The notes beneath the pieces were generated by a model, which ran no database searches, was not told the origin of the DNA, and saw nothing but the letters and a program-made list of their open reading frames with translations. A stretch of 40,993 bases of DNA from GCA-2684655 sp051278165 (GTDB lineage Bacteria > Planctomycetota > UBA1135 > UBA2386). The DNA lies in the NCBI GenBank assembly GCA_051278165.1, contig JBNMNW010000015.1:1-40993 (forward strand), given 5' to 3'. The stretch's first letter is position 1; every line of letters starts with the position of its first letter. Made by a program: the position numbers and the translations under genes. Of this stretch, positions 34,823-40,993 are shown piece by piece.

Positions 34823-36978
34823 AAGATCTCCCGCGCGGTGCCATCGAGAACTTCCCGGCACATAACGTGTGCCCGCAACAACTCGCCGGTATTCCAAGCT
34901 TGCGCAAACGTGCCGCCCGGCCGGTGTGGTAGATCGCCGTCAAACACTTCGCTGACGTGGCCCAGACCGGCCCGCAACAGCTCTCTTTGCAACAGCTCGT
35001 CGAGCCACTGCAGCAACGCCGCAGTTTCCTGCTTGCGCGACTTCTTCGGTGCCGCCCGCAAGGCCGCCTCGACAAAGAACCCAGCCGGCCACGGCCATAC
35101 GGTTCCTTGATGGTAGGCGTTATCACGCCCGTCGAGGCCACCACCATAGATGCCAATGTATTTGGAATCCGTCGGGCTGAGCGTGCGCATGCCGCACGGA
35201 GTGACCAGATGCGCCTTCGCCATCTTGACGACGCCTTGCCGTTGCAGCACCGTCAGCGGCGATCGCTTCATCGCCGCGGCGACCAGCATATTCGGCCGGA
35301 TCGAAGGATCCGGTTCCCCGTTGTGGACGCGATCCGCGAGCGACTTGACGTCCGTCATCCAGAACGCCTTGACGAACGCCTTGCCGCAGCGATCGCGCCG
35401 CTTGGCGAACTCGTCGGCCTGCTCATCGGTCTGCTCGGCAAGGTATGCGAGCAACGCATACCACACAGCTTGGATCTCCACCGGCAAACCCTCACGGGGC
35501 GTGACCGGCCCCTGCGACGTGCGAGCATCCATCCACGTCGCGTTCAGGTCCTTGCGGCCAGCTTGCAACAAGCCGTCGGCGGCGACCTTCAAGCCAAGGT
35601 CGGTACCCCGCTCATAGGCGGCCGCGATACTGCGCATTGCCGGCAACAACGTCTGCTGGACAAAGTCTGGATCGTGGCCCGCGTCGGCAAAGCGCATCGC
35701 GGCCAACGCAAACCACAAGGCCGCATCGCAACTGCCGTAGTCACTCGTCGCGACGTCCTGCTTGTAGATGTTCGGCAGCAGGCCTGCGCGCAAGAACGGT
35801 AAGCAACCAGTCAGCACCTCGGCGCACTGCGCAATCTTGCCGCGCGACAACGTCAAACCAGGTAGCGCCAAGAAGACATCACGCCCCCACTCGCCAAACC
35901 ATGGGAACCCTGCGAGCACTCCGAGGCGATCGCCAACGCCGCGATACAAGAAGTCGTCAGCGCCGAGCGCCAACGTGTCCGCCAACGCGTGCTTGGATTG
36001 CTCGACGACGCGCAACTGCTGCTCTGCCTCAGCTGCGATCTGATCAAAGGCTGCGCCCGCATCGGCACATGGATCACCGAGTGCAAACGATGCCGTGGCC
36101 TCACCACCCGGCGGCAGATCCAACTCAAGAATGCCAGGGCTCCAGCGATGGCCGACGTGGTCGTAGCCGCGCAAGCGATCGGCGGAATACAGGAAGTTGC
36201 GGTACCAAACTGGCTCGCTGCGGAAGGCCGAGATGCCATCGACAGACAACCACAAGTGCGGCAACTCGTCAGTCGGCCGAAACCCCCAACTTGCGCCGCG
36301 CGCGTGCAGAGTGCCATCGAAGCTATCGTTGACTGGTGGCAGATGGTCAACGTTGCACCAACCGAGCAGCGGCCGCACTTCGAGCCGAATCGGCTTTGAC
36401 GAAGCATTGCGCCAGCGCACTAACAAGGCAGGAGCCTGAGCCACTGCAGTAACCTGATCAGCAGACTGCCGACGCAGCGCAACCGTTCGCTCAAGGACTC
36501 CATGCTCCGTCGTGTGCGTCCACGTCGGCAGCGGTCGCCGCGCGAACGACGTCTCGCCATCCCCCGCGTTCGGCTCGGCCTGGCCCTGCCAATGCGCCGG
36601 CATCAGATGCGCGAAACGAACCTCTTCAGGACCAAGCTGTCGGGCCGGACCAACACGCTCGTCGAGGCCCGAAACGATCATGTGTCGTTCCGCCGCCCCT
36701 GCCGCCCTCGTAACCCACAATCCGTGGTAGCGGCGCATCGCAACTCCGGCAGCCGTACCGCAGCCATAGCCGCCACGACCGTCGGTCAACAGCCACTCAC
36801 TATCGGGCGGAACGGCACGGGCGCGCGCATTCTCGGTTGAGTCAGCCCCCATCGTGACCGCAGAAGCTGAAACAGTAGGAAACAAATCCGTGTGCTGACC
36901 GGCCGCATTTGGCGCAGCCGAGGCGTCGATTGAAGGTGGCGATGCATCCCGCGATGCGGGGGTACGTGCTGCTGACAT
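34819..36978 (-). CDS. amylo-alpha-1,6-glucosidase (glycogen debranching enzyme)
   Basis: GDE removes alpha-1,6 branches left after phosphorylase action. The start at 36978 gives about 719 residues, a usual GDE size; a longer frame from 37086 adds a low-complexity leader. The N-terminal domain has EWLLTDGRGGYGCGTAAGVAMRRYHGLWV. The (alpha/alpha)6 barrel includes WFGEWGRDVFLALPGLTLSRG (catalytic Asp), NATWMDART, TPREGLPVEIQAVWYALLAYL and YHQGTVWPWPAGFFVEA. It is first in the minus-strand glycogen run and divergent from glgC. Confidence 0.93.
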   Translation of the reverse strand: MSAARTPASRDASPPSIDASAAPNAAGQHTDLFPTVSASAVTMGADSTENARARAVPPDSEWLLTDGRGGYGCGTAAGVAMRRYHGLWVTRAAGAAERHMIVSGLDERVGPARQLGPEEVRFAHLMPAHWQGQAEPNAGDGETSFARRPLPTWTHTTEHGVLERTVALRRQSADQVTAVAQAPALLVRWRNASSKPIRLEVRPLLGWCNVDHLPPVNDSFDGTLHARGASWGFRPTDELPHLWLSVDGISAFRSEPVWYRNFLYSADRLRGYDHVGHRWSPGILELDLPPGGEATASFALGDPCADAGAAFDQIAAEAEQQLRVVEQSKHALADTLALGADDFLYRGVGDRLGVLAGFPWFGEWGRDVFLALPGLTLSRGKIAQCAEVLTGCLPFLRAGLLPNIYKQDVATSDYGSCDAALWFALAAMRFADAGHDPDFVQQTLLPAMRSIAAAYERGTDLGLKVAADGLLQAGRKDLNATWMDARTSQGPVTPREGLPVEIQAVWYALLAYLAEQTDEQADEFAKRRDRCGKAFVKAFWMTDVKSLADRVHNGEPDPSIRPNMLVAAAMKRSPLTVLQRQGVVKMAKAHLVTPCGMRTLSPTDSKYIGIYGGGLDGRDNAYHQGTVWPWPAGFFVEAALRAAPKKSRKQETAALLQWLDELLQRELLRAGLGHVSEVFDGDLPHRPGGTFAQAWNTGELLRAHVMCREVLDGTAREIL

Positions 36979-37139
36979 GGAGCTGATTGAGCGCTGAAGG
37001 CATCCGAGCCTACGTCGCCACCAGACGGTATCAACGCTCGTTCGAGACAAGGATTCATCAACAGTCCTACCCTGACGAGCCATCACCCTGCATTCTGTTT
37101 CACTTACGCTCGCCGCATCTCCTACAGCCGTTGCAACGC
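36979..37139. promoter_or_regulatory. shared promoter region between debranching enzyme and glgC
   Basis: These 161 bp between divergent starts must hold promoters for both halves of the glycogen locus. AT-richer patches lie at 37090-37110 (cattctgtttcactt). I see no -10/-35 pair or operator clear enough to name. Confidence 0.4.
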
Positions 37140-38393
37140 ATGGTCCCGCTCGACCTCAGAAACACGCTCGTATTCATCCTGGCCGGCGGCGCAGGTAGCC
37201 GCTTGGCGCCACTCACGCAGGGTAGAGCCAAGCCCGCCGTGCCGTTTGGCGGCAGCTACAGGATCATCGACTTCACGCTCAGCAACTGCATCCACTCCGA
37301 TTTGCGGCGCATCCACCTGCTGACGCAATACCAAGCGCGCAGCTTGGAAGAGCACATTCGGTTCGGCTGGAGCTTCCTGCCACGCCGCTTGGAGCAATGG
37401 ATCACCTGCAGTCCGCCACACCACAAGTCGGTGGGCAAGTGGTATCGCGGCACGTCCGATGCAATCTTCCACAACCTCGACACGATCCAGGACTGGAAGC
37501 CAAACAACGTCGTCATTCTGTCCGGCGATCACATCTACCAGATGGATTACCGCGACATGCTGCGCGAGCATGTCGACCACGAAGCGGCTCTGACGATCGG
37601 CGCCGTCAAGATCCCCGTTTCCGAAGCACCTAGCTTTGGCATCCTGCAAGTCGACGACGAAAACCGCATCATCGGGTTCGTCGAGAAGCCTCAGGAGAAC
37701 GCACCAGAGATCCCCGGCGAGCCAGGCTTCTGCCTCGCATCGATGGGAATCTACGTGTTCGAGTCCGAAGAACTGATTCGCCGACTGCAATACGACGGCA
37801 CGATGCCAGAAGGCAAAGGTGGTGACTTTGGCCACCACATCATTCCACGCATGCTCGGTGAGGTGCCTATCTACGCGCACTCGTTCCAGGGCCTTGGTGG
37901 TGAAGACAAACCCTATTGGCGTGACGTCGGCACGATCGAAGCGTATTTCGACGCCCACATGGACCTGTGCAACGTCAAGCCGCAGCTCAATCTGTATCGC
38001 AAGGACTGGCCGACCTACACGCTGTGGCACAACGATCCGCCAGCCAAGACCGTCTTCAACGAACCCGATGAAGGAGACGTGCGCGGCCGCCGCGCCAAGG
38101 TCGTCGACTCGCTATTGGCGCCTGGCGTTGTCGTCAGCGGCGGCATCGTGCACCGCTCGATCCTCAGCAACCTCGTCTATGTCGACGAACGCGCCGAACT
38201 CGACGAGTGCATTGTCATGCGCGGCGCCCGCATCGGTAAGAACTGCAAGCTGAAGCGCTGCATCATCGACAAGTGGAATGAAGTACCCGAGGGCACGGTC
38301 ATTGGCTACGACCGCGAAGAGGACGAAAAGCGATACACCGTGTCGCCAACCGGAATCGTCGTCGTTGGATCCAATCACGACTGGGAAGAATAG
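37140..38393 (+). CDS. glgC: glucose-1-phosphate adenylyltransferase (ADP-glucose pyrophosphorylase)
   Basis: GlgC makes ADP-glucose from glucose-1-phosphate and ATP, the donor for bacterial glycogen synthesis. The start at 37140 gives 417 residues, typical, and puts the nucleotide-binding loop LAGGAGSRLAPLTQGRAKPAVPFGG at residues 13-37. Other motifs are RGTSDAIFHNL, VILSGDHIYQMDY, GFVEKP, SMGIYVF and a left-handed beta-helix C-terminus (VVVSGGIVHRSILSNLVYVDERAELDECIVMRGARIGKNCKLKRCIID). The adjacent synthase is GT3-type, which elsewhere uses UDP-glucose, so the donor match is worth noting. Confidence 0.97.
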   Translation: MVPLDLRNTLVFILAGGAGSRLAPLTQGRAKPAVPFGGSYRIIDFTLSNCIHSDLRRIHLLTQYQARSLEEHIRFGWSFLPRRLEQWITCSPPHHKSVGKWYRGTSDAIFHNLDTIQDWKPNNVVILSGDHIYQMDYRDMLREHVDHEAALTIGAVKIPVSEAPSFGILQVDDENRIIGFVEKPQENAPEIPGEPGFCLASMGIYVFESEELIRRLQYDGTMPEGKGGDFGHHIIPRMLGEVPIYAHSFQGLGGEDKPYWRDVGTIEAYFDAHMDLCNVKPQLNLYRKDWPTYTLWHNDPPAKTVFNEPDEGDVRGRRAKVVDSLLAPGVVVSGGIVHRSILSNLVYVDERAELDECIVMRGARIGKNCKLKRCIIDKWNEVPEGTVIGYDREEDEKRYTVSPTGIVVVGSNHDWEE

Positions 38394-38508
38394 GCGCCGC
38401 GGCCTGCCGACAGGTTGGCTAGCACCATCGCGCGCGCCAACACTTGCCGTAGCTTGGCAGCGGACGCGGCTGACAGCCCCTCGGGCAACGTCAATAGCAA
38501 CGGCCCCG

Positions 38509-38573
38509 TGGACAGCTCCGCCAGTCGACAGCTCCGCCAGTCGACAGCTGCTCAGCCTACGGCTGCTCGACCT
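38509..38573 (-). repeat. 15/16-bp array just after the cytochrome stop
   Basis: Reading the minus strand from the cytochrome stop (38574), TAGgtcgagcagccg, TAGgctgagcagctg, TCGactggcggagctg and TCGactggcggagctg follow head to tail at 15, 15, 16 and 16 bases. The first two units carry TAG, the first being the stop codon itself. Confidence 0.85.
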
Positions 38574-40308
38574 ACAGCCGTTCGATGCGAACAGCTGCCC
38601 CCACCGTCTCCGGTGTCTTGTCGGCGGCATCGTAGATCTTGATGAACGTGCGGCACTCATCCGCGTCCACGTCGCGCAGGTCTGCAACCCAGTGCGGCGG
38701 GATTGGTTGGTAGTGCACCCATGCAATCACCGTCGCAGTCGGCTCATTCATCGCATATGGAACGGCTAAGTCGACCGTGTCGCTGCCAGCCACGAAGTCC
38801 GGATCGTCGCCGAGACCAATCGGCTGAGTGTCCTTCGCGTGCGGGCCATCTGGTCGCCAACCCTTCGGCAGCAATCGGTTGTCCTTGCCGCGCATCGACA
38901 TCTCAGTCAGCGCCGTGGTCGGATCGCCATCCTCGTCTTGCGGCACAAGCTCCCAGATCAAGACCTCGTCCGGTGCTTCGATGCGCGTGATGTGGGGCTG
39001 ATCCTGCGCCGAGATCACGTCGACGATCTCGCCGTCGGTCGTGAAGCCACCACAGTCGAACACCGTGCCATTCTCGTTCTCGATGCGAACGTGCAACCAC
39101 GCGCGCCGGGCCGGATAGCCGGTCGGAAACTTATGACCCGTTTTGTTGGTGACCTTGACCTGAAAGCGCAGTTCCGAGTCGAGGTGCTCGACGACGCTGA
39201 TCTCGACATCGACCGTCGCGGTGGTCAGCTGACGGCGCGTGGCACGCGCCATCTTGCGCAGGTCTTCGGCGCTTGCTTTGACACCGAGGAGCTTGCGATT
39301 GTCGGCGAGCATCTCGAGCAACATCGCGTTGCCGCCGACGAACGCGTGCGCGCGGTATGGGTCACGCGCCTTGAGCATGAAGTCGACACCAGTCGGGTCG
39401 CGCGCAATGCGCGTCGCACCGATGTTCGCCATGTGGCATTCCTGGCACGTCTGCGACTGCTCGGTCTTGCCGGCTTCATCGCTGAAGATGCTGTTGCGCC
39501 ACTCGAAGTACGGCGTCTGTTCTGGAAAGCGTCGGCCTTGATGATGCGTAACCAGCGTGTGGCAGGTAGCACACAGGGCCGATCGACTGATGTGTTCACC
39601 GTGCATCGCCGCGTAGCGCGACATGCCGAGCATCGGACCACTATCCGGATCCTTGTAGGGACCGTAGATAACGCGCGATCTACCGATGCGCGGCTTGCCC
39701 GAGAACGTCGTCTCCTCGCCAAGGTGCCGCGCGCGAATCTGATGGCACATCGAGCACGACACGCCATCGCGCGCGAGCGGATCTTTCGCGGCCTCGGCCA
39801 TGGTGGTCGGCGGCTGACCGCCCAAAACACGTGTGTGGTGGTGCATCGGCGCGTGGCAACGGATGCACAAGGCCTGCACTTCCGCAGTGCCTTCCGGATT
39901 GAGTTGACACTCGCGCGCAACCTGGGCGCGCCAGTATGGATCCCGGAAGCTGTTGGCCATGACCGTCGCCTGCCACGTCGCGTGCGGCGAAACATCTTCG
40001 CCCAATGGCGAGCGCATCGCGTGCGAATGCGGGGCGGCACTGTGACAACGGGCGCAGCCGTCGCTAGTCGCAAAGACGGCGTTGCGGCCTTCAGGCTGGC
40101 CACCGCCCCACGCGGGCCCTAAGCCGATTGGATCTTGCTGGCGGGGATTCAGCTGGCGGGGATCTTGCTGGCGGGGATTCAGCTGGCGGGAGTTCGGCCG
40201 AACAGGGTCTTGAACAACAACGCCCTGAAGATCGCGGCCTTCCGGCGCGAACGCCGTTGCCACTACACAGCAAGCGAAGCCCAAGCCAACGAGGAGCCGT
40301 TTGCTCAT
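38572..40308 (-). CDS. exported pentahaem cytochrome c
   Basis: The start at 40308 opens on a signal peptide (SKRLLVGLGFACCVVATAF) and gives 578 residues. Five CxxCH haem-binding motifs occur: CARCH (85), CIRCH (148), CSMCH (185), CATCH (246) and CQECH (288). All are in the first half, a pattern of cytochrome c554-like planctomycete proteins. The second half is beta-rich (TGHKFPTGYPARRAWLHVRI, DPTTALTEMSMRGKDNRL) and may be an Ig-like or receptor domain. A RQLNPRQQDP repeat sits between the signal and the first haem. It is seven bases downstream of the esterase stop and probably cotranscribed. An electron-transfer role is expected; the partner is unknown. Confidence 0.93.
   Translation of the reverse strand: MSKRLLVGLGFACCVVATAFAPEGRDLQGVVVQDPVRPNSRQLNPRQQDPRQLNPRQQDPIGLGPAWGGGQPEGRNAVFATSDGCARCHSAAPHSHAMRSPLGEDVSPHATWQATVMANSFRDPYWRAQVARECQLNPEGTAEVQALCIRCHAPMHHHTRVLGGQPPTTMAEAAKDPLARDGVSCSMCHQIRARHLGEETTFSGKPRIGRSRVIYGPYKDPDSGPMLGMSRYAAMHGEHISRSALCATCHTLVTHHQGRRFPEQTPYFEWRNSIFSDEAGKTEQSQTCQECHMANIGATRIARDPTGVDFMLKARDPYRAHAFVGGNAMLLEMLADNRKLLGVKASAEDLRKMARATRRQLTTATVDVEISVVEHLDSELRFQVKVTNKTGHKFPTGYPARRAWLHVRIENENGTVFDCGGFTTDGEIVDVISAQDQPHITRIEAPDEVLIWELVPQDEDGDPTTALTEMSMRGKDNRLLPKGWRPDGPHAKDTQPIGLGDDPDFVAGSDTVDLAVPYAMNEPTATVIAWVHYQPIPPHWVADLRDVDADECRTFIKIYDAADKTPETVGAAVRIERL
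40131..40190 (-). repeat. 30-bp perfect tandem duplication (2 x 15 bp within each) in the cytochrome gene
   Basis: Two identical 30-bp units (40131-40160 and 40161-40190) encode RQLNPRQQDP twice. Each is itself two 15-bp near-copies (gatcttgctggcggg and gattcagctggcggg), so the array is four 15-bp steps. Confidence 0.9.
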
Positions 40309-40315
40309 TCTACGA

Positions 40316-40993
40316 TTACGCGTCGGCCTTGCTCTCGCCACCTGCCGCGCTATCCGCCGCATCATCCGCGCGCGGCGGCAACAATTCGCCGAGGAACTGC
40401 GGCAGCATCTTGCGCCAGGTCACCCAGTCGTGGCGCCAGTCCTTGTTCCATGCATCCACTCGGTTCGGGATGCCCTTGGGCCCGAGAACCTTCTCGACGC
40501 TCCAACTCTGCGCTGGCTCTTCGTGGGCACCTTCGCCGTGGGCCAACAGCACGAAGCGTTCGCGCAGCATCTCAAGGTGCTTGCCGTCCAAGTCCGGCAC
40601 AAAGTCGAGCGGCGACGAGTTGTAGTACTCGCGGGTCATGCTGCCCTCGAGGAACTTGTTCATGTTGTACGTGCCGCTCATGCAGATCGCGGTCTGGAAC
40701 AAATCCGGGTGGCGACACAGCAGCGCCAATGCGTTGAATGCTCCGATCGACGCTCCGGCGGTCCAGATGCGGCCGGCATCGCCACCGCAATCACGATGGA
40801 TCGCAGGCACAACTTCGCGCACCAGACATTCGTCAAAACGGTTCTGCGCAGCGGCAGCATCCTCAAGCGTACGACACTCTTGCAGCCACGATTTACCGGC
40901 AACCGAGTCGACCGTGTAGACCTTCAATCGCATGTCGGCGAGGAACTCACCGATCGCCGAGATCATGTGGAAGCGCTCAGGCTCTTCGGCATC
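40316..40993 (-). CDS. alpha/beta-hydrolase esterase, partial (5' end outside the window)
   Basis: The frame is open to the right edge, continuing upstream of the Met at 40966, so the N-terminus is missing. About 225 residues are present. The nucleophile elbow is WTAGASIGAFNALALLCRHPDLF (GxSxG), with SGTYNM after it. The catalytic His is in WRHDWVTWRKMLPQFL, which matches the esterase family (COG4947-like) typical ending, followed by a Lys/Glu/Ala-rich tail. The acid residue is probably in FVLLAHGEGAHEEPA or upstream. Substrate is not known. It lies just upstream of the cytochrome gene on the same strand. Confidence 0.8.
   Translation of the reverse strand, partial: DAEEPERFHMISAIGEFLADMRLKVYTVDSVAGKSWLQECRTLEDAAAAQNRFDECLVREVVPAIHRDCGGDAGRIWTAGASIGAFNALALLCRHPDLFQTAICMSGTYNMNKFLEGSMTREYYNSSPLDFVPDLDGKHLEMLRERFVLLAHGEGAHEEPAQSWSVEKVLGPKGIPNRVDAWNKDWRHDWVTWRKMLPQFLGELLPPRADDAADSAAGGESKADA

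Noticed and set aside
33818..35110. Open frame of 430 codons on the plus strand over GH57 and debranching enzyme
   Set aside because: It crosses two real genes with intact catalytic motifs on the opposite strand and has no motif or start signal of its own.
38839..40122. Open frame of 427 codons on the plus strand over the cytochrome gene
   Set aside because: The minus-strand frame has five CxxCH motifs and a signal peptide; the plus frame is rich in Arg/His as expected of a shadow of it.
1..40993. Anti-phage or other defence island
   Set aside because: No restriction, toxin-antitoxin, CBASS, retron or similar genes were found; the CPBP protease and Ku-like frame alone do not indicate one.

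Overview
The window is a GC-rich (roughly 60%) bacterial chromosome segment with about 25 protein genes on both strands. No rRNA, tRNA, CRISPR array, transposase or phage gene was seen. The gene mix suggests a planctomycete or close relative: few Shine-Dalgarno sites, many exported SGNH/GDSL hydrolases and lipoproteins, an exported FAD oxidoreductase with a carbohydrate-binding-like front end, a five-haem cytochrome c, and a eukaryote-like GT3 glycogen synthase. This assignment is inference from gene content only.

Layout. (1) 194-2187: two divergent exported or membrane proteins of unknown function, the second ending in a 16-bp tandem array. (2) 8322-2333, minus strand: a compact six-gene run of menG-like methyltransferase, CPBP protease, UbiX-like flavin prenyltransferase, UbiA-like prenyltransferase, holA and mutL. 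The quinone genes and the DNA replication/repair genes are joined by overlaps of a few bases. A symmetric hairpin terminator at 8453-8491 separates this run from (3) a 1006-residue lipoprotein with a beta-propeller. (4) 12005-16309: a plus-strand pair for extracellular carbohydrate processing, made of a three-domain hydrolase (SGNH, alpha/beta hydrolase, SGNH) and an exported FAD oxidoreductase. (5) 18164-16315, minus: DUF72 protein, a short frame that looks like the remnant of a Ku gene, and a MerR-TPR fusion. (6) 18290-21816: an endonuclease/phosphatase-family lipoprotein, an exported gamma-glutamyltransferase-family protein and a Tat lipoprotein SGNH hydrolase. (7) 22110-24363: an NfeD-like membrane protein and a flotillin. 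(8) 24506-28952: a HEAT-repeat protein with a glycine/asparagine tail, a DUF2293 protein, an SDR, an exported histidine phosphatase and a small lipoprotein. (9) 29121-38393: a glycogen locus in which a GT3 synthase fused to a GT35 phosphorylase, a GH57 amylase with a histone-H1-like tail and a debranching enzyme face glgC across a shared promoter region. (10) 38572-40993: a pentahaem cytochrome and a partial esterase.

The most unusual points are the single 1408-residue polypeptide carrying both glycogen synthase and glycogen phosphorylase, the triple-hydrolase protein, and a recurrent pattern of 9-17 bp repeats. Several of those repeats contain the gene's TAG stop codon and repeat it just downstream. 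In-frame 15-bp versions of the same kind of repeat occur inside at least five genes. Four gene pairs are joined by an identical GTGA stop/start overlap.
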